Positions 1-14,129 of a DNA stretch of 64,000 nucleotides are shown here, in pieces. The position numbers and the translations under genes are program-made. Below the pieces are notes generated by a model. It made no database searches. It had not been told where the DNA came from and saw nothing but the letters and a program-made list of their open reading frames with translations. Numbering within the stretch: position 1 is the first letter of the stretch; each line of letters opens with the position of its first letter. Source of the DNA: Pseudomonas jessenii (GTDB lineage: Bacteria > Pseudomonadota > Gammaproteobacteria > Pseudomonadales > Pseudomonadaceae); assembly GCF_002236115.1 (NCBI RefSeq), contig NZ_NIWT01000004.1, positions 62,001 through 126,000 on the forward strand, in the 5' to 3' direction.

Positions 1-955
<955 letters not shown>

Positions 956-969
956 GATGCACCCGAAAT

Positions 970-1003
970 CGGGCTCGCGCACAGCGTTTGAGCCCGGTTT
1001 TGT
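970..1003 (+). terminator. Probable intrinsic terminator of dapB
   Basis: A 7 bp perfect GC-rich stem (CGGGCTC at 970-976 with GAGCCCG at 990-996) is followed by GTTTTGTT. It lies 15 bases after the dapB stop codon and would end the dnaKJ-dapB transcripts before carA. Confidence 0.6.
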
Positions 1004-1055
1004 TCCGCCAAGCGACGTCCTGTCGCATTCTCCAGCCTTTAAGGCTCATTGGCGG

Positions 1056-1084
1056 TAGACCAAAAAGGCCTTTTTCTGTAAGCT
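1056..1084 (+). promoter_or_regulatory. Candidate sigma-70 promoter of carAB-greA
   Basis: TAGACC at 1056-1061, a 17 bp spacer and TAAGCT at 1079-1084 resemble -35 and -10 boxes. The -10 overlaps a CTGTA-AGC-TACAG palindrome (1076-1088) that may be an operator. Position between the dapB terminator and the carA leader hairpin fits, but the match to consensus is modest. Confidence 0.35.
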
Positions 1085-1132
1085 ACAGCTTTAGTGTGTC
1101 CACTAAAAGCGCGCAGAATAATTCAGTGAAGA

Positions 1133-1169
1133 AGCGGGGTGACGTGTCCATACGTCACTCCGCTTTTTT
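1133..1169 (+). terminator. Strong terminator hairpin in the carA leader (candidate attenuator)
   Basis: A 13 bp stem (1133-1145 with 1152-1164, one G-T wobble), a six-base loop and six T at 1164-1169 form an excellent Rho-independent terminator only 45 bases before the carA start codon. Because dapB already has its own terminator at 970-1003, this one probably acts within the carAB transcript as an attenuator, though a second dapB terminator is possible. A smaller TTTAGTG/CACTAAA hairpin (1090-1107) lies just upstream. Confidence 0.75.
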
Positions 1170-1214
1170 ACAACCTGCGATCGCCCTTTCAGGCTTTATT
1201 TACGGGAGGTCTTC

Positions 1215-2351
1215 TTGACTAAGCCAGCCATACTCGCCCTTGCTGATGGCAGCATTTTTCGCGGCGAAGCCATTGGAGCCGACGGTCAAACCGTTGGTGA
1301 GGTGGTGTTCAACACCGCAATGACCGGCTATCAGGAAATCCTTACCGATCCTTCCTACGCCCAACAGATTGTTACCCTGACTTACCCGCACATCGGCAAC
1401 ACCGGCACCACGCCGGAAGACGCCGAGTCCAACCGCGTCTGGTCTGCCGGCCTGGTCATCCGTGACCTGCCACTGGTGGCGAGCAACTGGCGTAACACGA
1501 TGTCCCTGTCCGACTACCTGAAGGCCAACAATGTTGTGGCCATCGCCGGTATCGACACCCGCCGCCTGACGCGCATCCTGCGTGAAAAAGGCGCGCAGAA
1601 CGGCTGCATCATGGCTGGTGACAACATTTCCGAAGCTGCCGCCATTGCCGCCGCCCAGGCTTTCCCTGGCCTCAAGGGCATGGACCTGGCGAAAGTCGTC
1701 AGCACCAAGGAAAGCTACGAGTGGCGCTCGACTGTCTGGGATCTGAAAACCGACAGCCACGCGACCATCGAAGCTTCCGAGTTGCCGTACCACGTGGTTG
1801 CCTACGACTACGGCGTCAAGGTGAACATCCTGCGCATGCTGGTCGAGCGCGGTTGCCGCGTGACCGTCGTGCCTGCGCAAACACCTGCTGCCGATGTGCT
1901 GGCGCTGAAGCCGGACGGCGTATTCCTGTCCAACGGCCCTGGTGACCCGGAGCCTTGCGACTACGCGATCCAGGCGATCCAGGACGTGCTGGAAACCGAA
2001 ATTCCGGTCTTCGGTATCTGCCTCGGTCACCAACTGCTGGCCCTGGCCTCCGGCGCCAAGACCCTGAAAATGGGTCATGGCCACCACGGTGCTAACCACC
2101 CCGTCCAGGACCTGGACAGCGGTGTGGTGATGATCACCAGCCAGAACCACGGTTTTGCCGTAGACGAAGCGACCCTGCCGGCCAACGTTCGCGCGATCCA
2201 CAAATCGCTGTTCGACGGCACCCTGCAAGGTATCGAGCGTACCGACAAGAGCGCCTTCAGCTTCCAGGGTCACCCGGAAGCCAGCCCTGGCCCGAACGAC
2301 GTAGCGCCATTGTTCGATCGCTTCATCACCGAGATGGCCAAGCGACGCTGA
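1215..2351 (+). CDS. carA: Carbamoyl-phosphate synthase, small (glutaminase) subunit
   Basis: 378 residues. It hydrolyses glutamine and passes ammonia to CarB for carbamoyl phosphate, feeding pyrimidine and arginine synthesis. The class I glutamine amidotransferase triad is visible: Cys269 in FGICLGHQ, His353 and Glu355 in [10 protein letters not shown], the same numbers as E. coli. The start is an unusual TTG at 1215, chosen because the protein begins [12 protein letters not shown] as in relatives and a strong GGGAGG lies 5 bases upstream. First gene of carA-carB-greA, with a 116-base gap to carB. Confidence 0.96.
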   Translation: MTKPAILALADGSIFRGEAIGADGQTVGEVVFNTAMTGYQEILTDPSYAQQIVTLTYPHIGNTGTTPEDAESNRVWSAGLVIRDLPLVASNWRNTMSLSDYLKANNVVAIAGIDTRRLTRILREKGAQNGCIMAGDNISEAAAIAAAQAFPGLKGMDLAKVVSTKESYEWRSTVWDLKTDSHATIEASELPYHVVAYDYGVKVNILRMLVERGCRVTVVPAQTPAADVLALKPDGVFLSNGPGDPEPCDYAIQAIQDVLETEIPVFGICLGHQLLALASGAKTLKMGHGHHGANHPVQDLDSGVVMITSQNHGFAVDEATLPANVRAIHKSLFDGTLQGIERTDKSAFSFQGHPEASPGPNDVAPLFDRFITEMAKRR

Positions 2352-2467
2352 TCGCTCGCCCTGATGTAGCAAGGCTTGAGGGTGGTCCCGATACCGGCGG
2401 CCCCCTCAAGGCTTCAGATTGAACAAGACGGCTTGCCGACTGACCTGCGGATTTGAGTGACAAACCC

Positions 2468-5685
<3,218 letters not shown>

Positions 5686-5689
<4 letters not shown>

Positions 5690-6168
5690 GCATAACGAAG
5701 TACCCGATGACCGTTCAGGGCGCACGCGCCCTGGAAGAAGAGCACACTCACCTGACCAAGGTCGTTCGTCCGAAGCTTAGCCAGGACATCGGTACGGCCC
5801 GCGAGTTGGGTGACTTGAAGGAAAACGCCGAATACCACGCTGCCCGTGAGCAGCAAGGTATGGTCGAGGCGCGGATCCGTGATATCGAAGGCCGCATGCA
5901 GAACGCGGTGATCATCGATGTGACGACCATTCCTCACAGTGGCAAGGTGATTTTCGGCACAACCGTCGAAATCGCCAACGTCGAAACCGATGAAAGCGTG
6001 ACTTACCAGATCGTTGGTGAGGATGAGGCTGACATCAAGCTCGGCAAGATCTCTGTCGGCTCGCCGATTGCCCGCGCCTTGATTGCCAAGGAAGAGGGTG
6101 ATGTGGTTGCAGTCAAAACGCCTGGTGGCGTTATCGAGTACGAGATTGTCGAAGTTCGCCACGTCTGA
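5686..6168 (+). CDS. greA: Transcript cleavage factor GreA
   Basis: 160 residues, typical GreA. It enters the RNA polymerase secondary channel and stimulates cleavage of backtracked RNA. The N-terminal coiled coil shows the acidic tip [16 protein letters not shown] at about 43-58, and the C-terminal FKBP-like domain ends in [14 protein letters not shown] and [16 protein letters not shown] overlap with carB means translational coupling; carAB-greA is a known pseudomonad operon arrangement. Its end overlaps the likely start of the next gene. Confidence 0.96.
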
Positions 6169-6601
6169 AGGCCGGCGCCCGTTTCGTGCGGGCGTCATGC
6201 TTTGGCAGCTGACCCAGATGTTGTGGGTCGGCGGCTTGTGGTTGTTGCACGTCGGTCTTTTGCCGGTGCTGGGACGAATTGGCCTGGCACCGCTGCTGAT
6301 CGATGAAATCGCAGGCATGCTCAATACGCTGGTAGTGGGATTCGCTACGGCGTGTGTGATATTGCAGGCTTTGGTGCTGGTTAAGGCCGAGGGCCTTGTC
6401 AGTCTATGGCGCGATATTCGCGGGCAACTGCTGTTGATGGCGCTGTATGCGTGCGCGATGTACTTCGTGGTGCGTTTCGGCTGGCCGGATGCCGTGCGTT
6501 GGCAGGCGTTCAGCTATCTTGTTCTGGGCTTTACCGGGCTGGTGCTGGTGTTGCAGCCGATGCCGGGATGGAGTGGCAGGGTGCGCGAAGCACACCCTTG
6601 A
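6146..6601 (+). CDS. DUF4149-type small membrane protein
   Basis: About 151 residues with four hydrophobic segments: [24 protein letters not shown], then [22 protein letters not shown], a third around [17 protein letters not shown] and a last near [15 protein letters not shown]. This layout and the MLWVGG motif fit the DUF4149 (TMEM205-like) family of inner-membrane proteins, whose function is unknown. The start is uncertain: TTG at 6146, overlapping the end of greA, or ATG at 6197 (134 residues). It runs directly after greA and ends 9 bases from the convergent yhbY. Confidence 0.7.
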   Translation: MSKFATSEGRRPFRAGVMLWQLTQMLWVGGLWLLHVGLLPVLGRIGLAPLLIDEIAGMLNTLVVGFATACVILQALVLVKAEGLVSLWRDIRGQLLLMALYACAMYFVVRFGWPDAVRWQAFSYLVLGFTGLVLVLQPMPGWSGRVREAHP

Positions 6602-6610
6602 CCCTTGCCA

Positions 6611-6919
6611 TCACTTGAAGCGATGGACGTTCGACAGCTGCTTGTTGACGCTGAAGTTCTTGCGGTAGATCAGTGCCATCTTGCCGATGACCTGGACCAG
6701 ATCCGCTTTGCCGACCTTGCAGAGCTCTGCAATGGACGCCAGGCGCGATTCGCGATCGAGGATGTTGAGCTTGATCTTGATCAGCTCGTGATCCGCCAAT
6801 GCGCGTTCGAGTTCGGCTAACACACCTTCAGTCAAACCATTGTCTGCCACAATCAGAACCGGTTTCAGATGGTGGCCAATGGATTTGTACTGTTTCTTCT
6901 GCTCTTGAGTGAGCGGCAT
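6611..6919 (-). CDS. yhbY: YhbY-family CRM-domain RNA-binding protein
   Basis: 102 residues, one CRM (KH-like) domain covering most of the protein. Key features are KKQYKSIGHHLKPVLIVADNGLTEGV at the start and ELIKIKLN in the middle. Family members associate with pre-50S ribosomal subunits in the cytoplasm. The start ATG at 6919 is divergent from rlmE, another 50S maturation gene, with about 105 bases between, the order seen in enterobacteria. The gene ends convergent with the DUF4149 gene. Confidence 0.9.
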   Translation of the reverse strand: MPLTQEQKKQYKSIGHHLKPVLIVADNGLTEGVLAELERALADHELIKIKLNILDRESRLASIAELCKVGKADLVQVIGKMALIYRKNFSVNKQLSNVHRFK

Positions 6920-7024
6920 AATCTGACCCCTGCGTCTGATCTTGTAAAAAGCGGCGGCCAGTTTACCCGAGCGAGTCCGGGACCGCCCAGTTAATCACGA
7001 CCCGTTTTATTTTCGAGGTGGCCC

Positions 7025-7657
7025 GTGGCCCGTTCCAAGACAAGCCTTAACTGGCTGAAAGAACATTTCAACGACCCATTCGTCAAAATGGCGCAAAAAG
7101 ACGGGTATCGTTCCCGCGCCAGCTACAAACTGCTGGAGATCCAGGAAAAGGACCGTCTGATCCGCCCGGGCATGAGCGTAATCGACCTTGGAGCGGCCCC
7201 TGGTGGCTGGTCCCAGGTGACCAGTCGTCTGATTGGTGGGCAGGGGACATTGATCGCTTCTGACATTCTGGAAATGGACAGCATCCCGGACGTGACCTTC
7301 ATTCAGGGCGACTTTACCGAGGATGCCGTGCTGGCCCAGATCCTCGATGCCGTCGGAAATAAGGAAGTAGACCTTGTGATTTCCGATATGGCCCCCAATA
7401 TGAGTGGACTACCGGCCGTGGACATGCCGCGAGCGATGTTCTTGTGCGAGTTGGCACTGGATCTTTCGACTCGGGTGCTCAAGCCCGGTGGTGATTTTTT
7501 GATCAAGATCTTCCAGGGCGAAGGTTTCGACGAGTTCCACAAGAGCGTTCGCCAGCAGTTCGAGAAGGTGCAGATGCGCAAGCCGACTTCGTCGCGCGAC
7601 CGTTCTCGCGAGCAGTACCTGCTGGGCCGTGGTTTCCGCGGACGCAGTGAGAGTTGA
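7025..7657 (+). CDS. rlmE: 23S rRNA (uridine-2'-O) methyltransferase
   Basis: 210 residues. RlmE (FtsJ/RrmJ) methylates the 2'-O of U2552 in the A loop of 23S rRNA at a late 50S stage using S-adenosylmethionine. The SAM loop DLGAAPGGW is at about 54-62 and the K-D-K-E catalytic tetrad is complete: Lys35 (RASYKL), Asp121 (ISDMAPN), Lys161 (LIKIFQG) and Glu196 (RSREQY). The start is GTG at 7025 with a GAGGT ribosome binding site. In enterobacteria it is cotranscribed with ftsH as a heat-shock operon; here 190 bases separate the two. Confidence 0.96.
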   Translation: MARSKTSLNWLKEHFNDPFVKMAQKDGYRSRASYKLLEIQEKDRLIRPGMSVIDLGAAPGGWSQVTSRLIGGQGTLIASDILEMDSIPDVTFIQGDFTEDAVLAQILDAVGNKEVDLVISDMAPNMSGLPAVDMPRAMFLCELALDLSTRVLKPGGDFLIKIFQGEGFDEFHKSVRQQFEKVQMRKPTSSRDRSREQYLLGRGFRGRSES

Positions 7658-7847
7658 GTGAATTTTCGATCAAGGCGATAGGATTTTTGTATTACGCCTT
7701 GTCAGAATTAGCGAATATTGTGTAGGAAGTGTTTCACAAAGGGTTACAGACGGCGCCTGCCAAGTTGTAGGTAATGTAGTAAGTTAGGCCGGTGAATATC
7801 ATGCGAAGCGCGCGCCAGTAGCGGAGCTTGCTTCAGAGGGTAGTTAA

Positions 7848-9767
7848 TTGAACGATATGGCAAAGAATCTGATCCTGTGGTTGATCATCGCGGCTGTCCT
7901 GGTGACGGTGATGAACAACTTCTCCAGCCCTAACGAGCCGCAGACCCTCAACTATTCCGACTTCATCCAGCAGGTCAAGGATGGCAAGGTCGAGCGCGTA
8001 GCGGTTGATGGCTACGTGATTACCGGCAAGCGCAACGATGGCGACAGCTTCAAGACCATTCGCCCGGCGATCCAGGACAACGGCCTGATCGGCGACCTGG
8101 TGGATAACCACGTCGTGGTCGAAGGCAAGCAGCCTGAACAGCAAAGCATCTGGACTCAGCTTCTGGTTGCCAGCTTCCCGATCCTCGTGATCATCGCCGT
8201 GTTCATGTTCTTCATGCGGCAGATGCAGGGCGGTGCCGGTGGCAAGGGCGGGCCGATGAGCTTCGGCAAAAGCAAGGCGCGCCTGCTCTCCGAAGATCAG
8301 GTGAAGACGACCCTGGCTGACGTTGCCGGTTGCGACGAAGCCAAGGAAGAAGTCGGTGAACTGGTCGAGTTCCTGCGCGATCCGGGCAAATTCCAGCGCC
8401 TCGGTGGCCGCATTCCTCGCGGTGTGCTGATGGTGGGTCCTCCGGGTACCGGTAAAACCTTGATCGCCAAGGCCATCGCCGGCGAAGCCAAAGTACCGTT
8501 CTTCACCATTTCCGGCTCCGACTTCGTCGAAATGTTCGTCGGCGTGGGTGCCAGCCGTGTTCGCGACATGTTCGAGCAGGCCAAGAAACACGCTCCATGC
8601 ATCATCTTCATCGACGAAATCGATGCGGTCGGTCGCCATCGTGGTGCTGGCATGGGTGGTGGTCACGACGAGCGCGAGCAGACGCTCAACCAATTGCTGG
8701 TTGAGATGGACGGCTTTGAGATGAATGACGGCATCATCGTGATTGCCGCGACCAACCGTCCCGATGTTCTGGACCCTGCACTGCTGCGTCCGGGCCGTTT
8801 CGACCGTCAGGTTGTAGTTGGTCTGCCGGACATCCGTGGTCGCGAACAGATTCTCAAGGTTCACATGCGCAAAGTGCCGATGGGCGACGACGTTGCCCCG
8901 GCTGTGATCGCTCGTGGTACTCCAGGCTTCTCCGGTGCTGACCTGGCGAACCTGGTCAACGAGGCATCGTTGTTCGCTGCCCGTGCCGGCAAGCGCATCG
9001 TCGAGATGAAAGAATTCGAACTGGCGAAAGACAAGATCATGATGGGCGCCGAGCGCAAATCCATGGTCATGTCCGAGAAAGAAAAGCAGAACACGGCTTA
9101 TCACGAAGCGGGTCACGCCATTGTAGGTCGTGTCGTGCCTGAGCATGATCCGGTGTACAAGGTGTCGATCATCCCGCGCGGTCGTGCGCTGGGTGTGACC
9201 ATGTTCCTGCCGGAAGAAGATCGTTACAGCCTGTCCAAGCGTGCGTTGATCAGCCAGATCTGCTCGCTGTACGGCGGTCGTATCGCTGAAGAAATGACCC
9301 TGGGCTTCGATGGCGTGACCACCGGTGCCTCCAACGACATCATGCGCGCCAGCCAGATTGCGCGGAACATGGTGACCAAGTGGGGTCTTTCGGAAAAGCT
9401 CGGTCCGTTGATGTACGCCGAAGAAGAGGGTGAAGTGTTCCTCGGTCGCGGCGGTGGCGGTCAGAGTGCAAGCTTCTCTGGTGAGACAGCCAAGCTGATC
9501 GATTCCGAAGTGCGCAGCATCATCGATCAGTGCTATGGCACGGCGAAGCAGATTCTCACGGACAACCGTGACAAGCTCGATGCGATGGCCGATGCCTTGA
9601 TGAAGTACGAAACGATCGATGCCGAGCAGATCGACGACATCATGGCGGGTCGTACGCCTCGCGAGCCGCGCGACTGGTCGGGTGGTACGGGTACTTCCGG
9701 CACCCCTCCGGTGGTGCAGGATGAGCGTCCGGAAACACCGATCGGCGGTCCTGCTGCTGACGTATAA
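7848..9767 (+). CDS. ftsH: ATP-dependent zinc metalloprotease FtsH
   Basis: 639 residues. Inner-membrane AAA+ protease that degrades membrane proteins and regulators such as LpxC and RpoH in its family. Two membrane segments flank a periplasmic domain (about 7-24 and 103-122); Walker A GPPGTGKT is at 197-204, Walker [10 protein letters not shown] follows, and the zinc site HEAGH is at 419-423. The start is taken as TTG 7848 with CAGAGGG seven bases upstream; ATG 7857 is the alternative. folP follows after 8 bases. Confidence 0.96.
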   Translation: MNDMAKNLILWLIIAAVLVTVMNNFSSPNEPQTLNYSDFIQQVKDGKVERVAVDGYVITGKRNDGDSFKTIRPAIQDNGLIGDLVDNHVVVEGKQPEQQSIWTQLLVASFPILVIIAVFMFFMRQMQGGAGGKGGPMSFGKSKARLLSEDQVKTTLADVAGCDEAKEEVGELVEFLRDPGKFQRLGGRIPRGVLMVGPPGTGKTLIAKAIAGEAKVPFFTISGSDFVEMFVGVGASRVRDMFEQAKKHAPCIIFIDEIDAVGRHRGAGMGGGHDEREQTLNQLLVEMDGFEMNDGIIVIAATNRPDVLDPALLRPGRFDRQVVVGLPDIRGREQILKVHMRKVPMGDDVAPAVIARGTPGFSGADLANLVNEASLFAARAGKRIVEMKEFELAKDKIMMGAERKSMVMSEKEKQNTAYHEAGHAIVGRVVPEHDPVYKVSIIPRGRALGVTMFLPEEDRYSLSKRALISQICSLYGGRIAEEMTLGFDGVTTGASNDIMRASQIARNMVTKWGLSEKLGPLMYAEEEGEVFLGRGGGGQSASFSGETAKLIDSEVRSIIDQCYGTAKQILTDNRDKLDAMADALMKYETIDAEQIDDIMAGRTPREPRDWSGGTGTSGTPPVVQDERPETPIGGPAADV

Positions 9768-9775
9768 GGTTTTAA

Positions 9776-10627
9776 ATGACTTCTGTTCAGTCCTCGACCC
9801 GGTTGCCTTGCGGCAACCGGGTTCTTGATTTGGCCCAGACGCATGTCATGGGTATTCTCAATGTCACCCCTGATTCTTTCTCCGATGGCGGCCAATACAG
9901 CCAGCTCGACGCGGCCATGCGCCACGCCGAAGCCATGGTGGCGGCCGGCGCGACGCTGATCGACGTCGGTGGCGAGTCCACCCGCCCTGGTGCCAGGGTT
10001 GTGTCGCCACTCGAAGAGCTGGAGCGCGTAGCCCCCATCGTCGAGCGCATCAATCGCGAACTGGATGTGATCATCTCGGTCGACACCTCAACGCCTGCCG
10101 TCATGCGAGAAGCAGCGCGCCTGGGTGCGGGCCTGATCAACGATGTGCGTTCGTTGCGACGCGATGGTGCCCTGGATGCTGCTGCTGCCACCGGGCTGCC
10201 GGTTTGTCTGATGCACATGCTGGGCGAGCCGGGCGATATGCAGGACAATCCGCAGTATCAGGATGTCACCCGGGAGGTCGGCGAGTTTCTCGCCGAGCGC
10301 ATGCATCAGTGTTCATTGGCGGGTATTCCAGCTGAGCGGATCATTCTTGATCCCGGCTTTGGCTTCGCCAAAACCTTGCAGCACAATCTGAGTTTGTTCA
10401 AACATATGGAAGTCCTGCATGTCTTGGGGCGGCCCCTGTTGGTCGGGGTTTCGCGTAAGAGCATGATTGGTCAGGCATTGAATCGTCCGGTGGGAGACCG
10501 GCTGTATGGTGGTTTGGCGCTCGCGGCGCTGGCTTTGGCGAAAGGTGCGCGTATATTGCGCGTCCATGATGTAGCCGAAACAGTGGATGTGGTGCGGATG
10601 ATCGCCGCAGTGGAATCAGCCGAATAA
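9776..10627 (+). CDS. folP: Dihydropteroate synthase
   Basis: 283 residues. It condenses p-aminobenzoate with hydroxymethyl-dihydropterin diphosphate in folate synthesis and is the sulfonamide target. Family signatures are [15 protein letters not shown] near residue 25, [18 protein letters not shown] and the late VSRKSMIG. The start at ATG 9776 is 8 bases after ftsH, and glmM follows 16 bases later, the classic ftsH-folP-glmM order. A run TTGCGGCAACCG near the start is a small inverted repeat inside the coding region with no clear role. Confidence 0.95.
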   Translation: MTSVQSSTRLPCGNRVLDLAQTHVMGILNVTPDSFSDGGQYSQLDAAMRHAEAMVAAGATLIDVGGESTRPGARVVSPLEELERVAPIVERINRELDVIISVDTSTPAVMREAARLGAGLINDVRSLRRDGALDAAAATGLPVCLMHMLGEPGDMQDNPQYQDVTREVGEFLAERMHQCSLAGIPAERIILDPGFGFAKTLQHNLSLFKHMEVLHVLGRPLLVGVSRKSMIGQALNRPVGDRLYGGLALAALALAKGARILRVHDVAETVDVVRMIAAVESAE

Positions 10628-10643
10628 GAATGAAGGAGCACTT

Positions 10644-11981
10644 ATGAGCAAAAAATATTTTGGCACCGATGGTATTCGTGGGCGTGTCGGTGAGTACCCG
10701 ATTACTCCTGATTTCATGCTCAAGCTCGGCTGGGCTGCAGGCATGGCTTTCCGCAAGATGGGCGCCTGCAAGGTATTGGTAGGCAAGGACACCCGAATCT
10801 CCGGCTACATGTTTGAGTCGGCGCTTGAAGCGGGGCTGACGTCGGCAGGTGCCGATGTGATGCTGCTGGGGCCGATGCCGACTCCGGCAATCGCCTACCT
10901 GACGCGCACTTTCCATGCCGAGGCAGGCATCGTCATCAGTGCGTCACATAATCCGCATGATGACAATGGCATCAAGTTCTTCTCCGGCAAGGGCACCAAG
11001 CTTCCGGATGAAGTCGAGCACATGATCGAAGAGCTGCTCGATACCCCAATGACTGTGGTTGAGTCGAGCAAGATCGGCAAGGTGTCGCGAATCAATGACG
11101 CGTCGGGTCGGTATATCGAATTCTGCAAGAGCAGTGTGCCGACCGGTACCAGCTTTACCGGCCTCAAGATTGTGATCGACTGCGCCCATGGTGCGACCTA
11201 CAAAGTGGCGCCGAGCGTGTTCCGCGAGTTGGGCGCTGAAGTCGTCGTATTGTCGGCGCAGCCGAATGGATTGAACATCAACGACAATTGCGGTTCGACC
11301 CATATGGGGTCGCTGCAGGCTGCCGTTGTGGCCGAGAAGGCTGATCTGGGCATTGCCTTCGATGGTGACGGTGATCGCGTTCAGATGGTCGATCACACGG
11401 GAGCGGTGGTGGACGGCGACGAATTGCTGTTCATCATTGCCCGTGACCTGCATGAGCGCGGCAAGCTGCAGGGCGGCGTGGTCGGAACCCTGATGAGTAA
11501 CCTGGGGTTGGAGCTGGCCTTGGCGGATCTGGGTATTCCATTGGTGCGCGCCAATGTCGGTGACCGCTATGTCATTGCCGAACTGCTGGAGCGCAACTGG
11601 ATCGTGGGTGGTGAAAACTCTGGGCACATCGTGTGCTTCAGCCACACCACCACGGGCGATGCAATTATTGCGGCGCTGCAGGTGTTGATGGCGCTGGGCA
11701 GGCGTGACGAAGGTCTGGCGCAATCGCGGCAGGCGCTGCGCAAGTGTCCTCAGGTGCTGATCAATGTGCGATTCGGCGGCGGCGCAAGCCCTCTCGAACA
11801 TCCGTCGGTCAAGGAGGCCAGCGAGCGTGTGACCAAGGCCATGGCAGGTCGCGGGCGTGTGCTGTTGCGCAAGTCCGGAACCGAGCCGCTGGTGCGTGTG
11901 ATGGTCGAAGGCGAAGACGAAACGCAGGTTCGTGGGTATGCCGAAGAGCTGGCAAAACTGGTTACTGAAGTTTCTGCCTGA
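10644..11981 (+). CDS. glmM: Phosphoglucosamine mutase
   Basis: 445 residues. Converts glucosamine-6-phosphate to glucosamine-1-phosphate for UDP-GlcNAc, hence peptidoglycan and LPS. The phosphorylated serine is Ser101 in the loop [12 protein letters not shown], the metal loop is FDGDGDR, and the C-terminal phosphate-binding [12 protein letters not shown] is intact. ATG 10644 is preceded by GAAGGAG. Cotranscribed with folP; tpiA follows after a 66-base gap. Confidence 0.96.
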   Translation: MSKKYFGTDGIRGRVGEYPITPDFMLKLGWAAGMAFRKMGACKVLVGKDTRISGYMFESALEAGLTSAGADVMLLGPMPTPAIAYLTRTFHAEAGIVISASHNPHDDNGIKFFSGKGTKLPDEVEHMIEELLDTPMTVVESSKIGKVSRINDASGRYIEFCKSSVPTGTSFTGLKIVIDCAHGATYKVAPSVFRELGAEVVVLSAQPNGLNINDNCGSTHMGSLQAAVVAEKADLGIAFDGDGDRVQMVDHTGAVVDGDELLFIIARDLHERGKLQGGVVGTLMSNLGLELALADLGIPLVRANVGDRYVIAELLERNWIVGGENSGHIVCFSHTTTGDAIIAALQVLMALGRRDEGLAQSRQALRKCPQVLINVRFGGGASPLEHPSVKEASERVTKAMAGRGRVLLRKSGTEPLVRVMVEGEDETQVRGYAEELAKLVTEVSA

Positions 11982-12047
11982 ATTCGGCTTGCCAGCCATG
12001 ATTGTGTTGGGTAACATCTGCGCCCACTTTGACCGACGAGGTACAGC

Positions 12048-12803
12048 ATGCGTCGCCCTATGGTAGCTGGTAACTGGAAGATGCACGGTACCCGCGCCAG
12101 CGTCGCAGAGCTGATCAACGGCCTTCGTGACTTGGCCTTGCCGAGCAGTGTTGATGTTGCGGTATTCCCGCCTTTCCTGCATATCAATCAAGTGATTGAA
12201 GGCCTGGAAGGAAAGTCGATTTCGGTCGGCGCGCAGAATTCTGCGGTGGAATCCGGACAAGGTGCGTTGACCGGTGAAGTTGCACCGAGTCAGTTGGTGG
12301 ATTCAGGTTGTTCCCTGGTGCTTGTCGGGCATTCCGAGCGCCGCCAGATTCTGGGGGAGCAGGACGCAATGCTGATCCGCAAGTTCGCAGCGGCACAGGC
12401 ATGTGGCTTGACTCCGGTGTTGTGCATAGGGGAGACCCTGGAGCAACGTGAAGCCGGAAAAACTCTTGAGGTTGTCTCGCGTCAGCTTGGCAGTATCATT
12501 GAGGAGCTGGGTGTTGGTGCCTTTGCCAAGGCAGTGATCGCTTACGAGCCGGTCTGGGCCATTGGCACGGGGCTGACTGCAACGCCGCAACAGGCGCAGG
12601 ATGTGCATGCAGCCATTCGCGCCCAGTTGGCGGCAGAGAATTCTGAAGTCGCACAAGGTGTGCGGCTTCTATACGGCGGCAGCGTGAAGGCGGCCAATGC
12701 GGTCGAACTGTTCGGCATGCCGGATATCGATGGGGGTCTCATTGGTGGGGCTTCCCTGAATGCAGATGAGTTCGGTGCGATCTGTCGCGCCGCGGGAAAC
12801 TGA
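12048..12803 (+). CDS. tpiA: Triosephosphate isomerase
   Basis: 251 residues. Interconverts dihydroxyacetone phosphate and glyceraldehyde-3-phosphate. The catalytic residues are all visible: Asn9 and Lys11 (GNWKMHG), His95 (VGHSERR) and Glu167 ([11 protein letters not shown]). The C-terminal phosphate loop is LYGGSV. ATG 12048 follows GACGAGG. It lies between glmM and secG; enterobacteria lack tpiA at this position, but it is usual in pseudomonads. Confidence 0.96.
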   Translation: MRRPMVAGNWKMHGTRASVAELINGLRDLALPSSVDVAVFPPFLHINQVIEGLEGKSISVGAQNSAVESGQGALTGEVAPSQLVDSGCSLVLVGHSERRQILGEQDAMLIRKFAAAQACGLTPVLCIGETLEQREAGKTLEVVSRQLGSIIEELGVGAFAKAVIAYEPVWAIGTGLTATPQQAQDVHAAIRAQLAAENSEVAQGVRLLYGGSVKAANAVELFGMPDIDGGLIGGASLNADEFGAICRAAGN

Positions 12804-12807
12804 AAAA

Positions 12808-13191
12808 ATGCTGGAAACAGTCGTAGTCGTTTTTCATCTGCTGGGTGCATTGGGCGTAGTAGCTCTGGTTTTGCTGCAGCAGGGTAAAGGTGCGGATGCT
12901 GGCGCGTCTTTCGGAGCAGGTGCTTCAAATACTGTGTTCGGAAGCCAAGGTTCCTCTACCTTTCTTAGTAAGTTTACTGCTATACTTGCCGCAGGTTTTT
13001 TCATAACCAGCTTGGGGTTAGGTTACTTTGCTAAAGAGAAGGCTCACCAGCTGACTCAAGTAGGTCTCCCAAATCCAGCGGTACTGGAAGTTCCAAAGCA
13101 ACAACCGGCTTCTGATGATGTCCCGGTGCTTCAAGAGCAAAAGTCGGCTACTCCAGCGACTGACGTGCCTCCAGCTCAAGAGCAGAAGTAA
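12808..13191 (+). CDS. secG: SecG subunit of the SecYEG translocon
   Basis: 127 residues from ATG 12808, four bases after tpiA. Two transmembrane segments (about 2-22 and 52-72) flank the family loop [20 protein letters not shown]. SecG assists SecA-driven protein export through SecYE in the inner membrane. The tail after residue 80 is long, rich in Pro, Ala and Gln (a repeated PxxQEQK pattern) and poorly conserved in the family. An upstream in-frame ATG at 12760 lies inside tpiA and is rejected. Confidence 0.93.
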   Translation: MLETVVVVFHLLGALGVVALVLLQQGKGADAGASFGAGASNTVFGSQGSSTFLSKFTAILAAGFFITSLGLGYFAKEKAHQLTQVGLPNPAVLEVPKQQPASDDVPVLQEQKSATPATDVPPAQEQK

Positions 13192-13213
13192 GAAGGGTTT
13201 CAAACGTAGTATT

Positions 13214-13299
13214 GCCGAGGTGGTGGAATTGGTAGACACGCAACCTTGAGGTGGTTGTGCCCATAGGGTGTAGGGGTTCGAGTCCCCTTCTCGGTACCA
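13214..13299 (+). tRNA. tRNA-Leu (anticodon GAG)
   Basis: 86 bases with encoded CCA. Acceptor GCCGAGG pairs with TCTCGGT (G1-U72 wobble), the anticodon stem is CAACC/GGTTG with loop TTGAGGT, a class II variable arm follows, and the T-loop is GTTCGAG. The sequence closely parallels enterobacterial leuU, which also sits after secG. It has no obvious promoter of its own and may be processed from the secG transcript. Confidence 0.95.
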
Positions 13300-13311
13300 A
13301 TTAGTCAGGAG

Positions 13312-13334
13312 AGCCCGCTGTTGCGGGCTTTCTT
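13312..13334 (+). terminator. Terminator after tRNA-Leu
   Basis: A 7 bp stem AGCCCGC (13312-13318) with GCGGGCT (13323-13329), loop TGTT, followed by TTTCTT. It ends the ftsH-to-tRNA-Leu transcription unit. Confidence 0.85.
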
Positions 13335-13351
13335 GCAGGTGGAAGGTTACA

Positions 13352-13380
13352 TTGACCCTGTAGGGGATCGGTCGTATACT
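13352..13380 (+). promoter_or_regulatory. Sigma-70 promoter of tRNA-fMet
   Basis: TTGACC at 13352-13357, exactly 17 bases, TATACT at 13375-13380. This is a near-consensus promoter placed 16 bases before the mature tRNA-fMet 5' end. Confidence 0.8.
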
Positions 13381-13396
13381 TCCGCCCCAGCTTTGT

Positions 13397-13473
<77 letters not shown>

Positions 13474-13481
13474 GTTTAAGG

Positions 13482-13503
13482 AGCCCCTTTTAAGGGGCTT
13501 TTT
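13482..13503 (+). terminator. Terminator after tRNA-fMet
   Basis: AGCCCCTT (13482-13489) pairs with AAGGGGCT (13492-13499), followed by five T at 13499-13503. Partial read-through into rimP is possible, as in enterobacteria. Confidence 0.85.
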
Positions 13504-13548
13504 GTTAGCTGGACACTTTCAACGCCGCTGTTCGACGGCGTTTCAAGG

Positions 13549-13571
13549 ATGGGCGTTTCGCCCATTTTTTT
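13549..13571 (+). terminator. Second terminator-like hairpin before rimP
   Basis: ATGGGCG (13549-13555) pairs with CGCCCAT (13559-13565), loop TTT, then seven T at 13565-13571. Another hairpin AACGCCG/CGGCGTT lies just upstream (13521-13543). It stands 41 bases before the rimP start, so it may gate read-through from the tRNA-fMet promoter into the nusA operon. Confidence 0.75.
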
Positions 13572-13611
13572 ATTTTGCATAGCATGCACATACATGCACT
13601 AGGGGGTTCAG

Positions 13612-14070
13612 GTGTCGAGCAAGCTAGAAGAGTTGCAGGCCTTGCTGGCCCCGGTGGTCGTGGCCCTAGGCTATGAATGCTGGGGTATCGAGTTTTCGGC
13701 TCAGGGTCGTCACTCGATGTTGCGCGTTTATATCGATAAAGAAGGCGGCGTGCTGGTGGACGATTGCGCCATCGTCAGCCGTCAGATCAGCGGTGTGCTG
13801 GATGTTGAAGATCCAATCTCCGTTGAGTACACCCTTGAAGTTTCCTCGCCTGGCATGGAACGCCCTCTGTTCACTCTTGAGCAGTTTGCAAAATTTGCCG
13901 GTGAACAAGTGAAGATCAAGCTGCGCTCGCCTTTTGAAGGACGACGCAACTTTCAGGGCCTTCTGCGCGGCGTAGAAGAGCAGGATGTCGTGGTGCAGGT
14001 AGATGACCATGAGTTCCTGTTGCCGATCGATATGATCGACAAGGCCAACATTATTCCCAGTTTTGACTGA
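13612..14070 (+). CDS. rimP: Ribosome maturation factor RimP
   Basis: 152 residues, typical. RimP helps assemble the 30S subunit. The N-terminal alpha/beta domain has GYECWGIEF and [16 protein letters not shown]; the C-terminal SH3-like domain has [11 protein letters not shown] and a closing [10 protein letters not shown]. The start is GTG at 13612 with AGGGGG six bases upstream. First gene of the rimP-nusA-infB-rbfA-truB-rpsO-pnp operon. Confidence 0.95.
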   Translation: MSSKLEELQALLAPVVVALGYECWGIEFSAQGRHSMLRVYIDKEGGVLVDDCAIVSRQISGVLDVEDPISVEYTLEVSSPGMERPLFTLEQFAKFAGEQVKIKLRSPFEGRRNFQGLLRGVEEQDVVVQVDDHEFLLPIDMIDKANIIPSFD

Positions 14071-14129
14071 GGCGTGCCAGATACTGCGGATCCCGCGGAT
14101 CCAATGGCTTGCGAAAGGCGAGGCGTACG

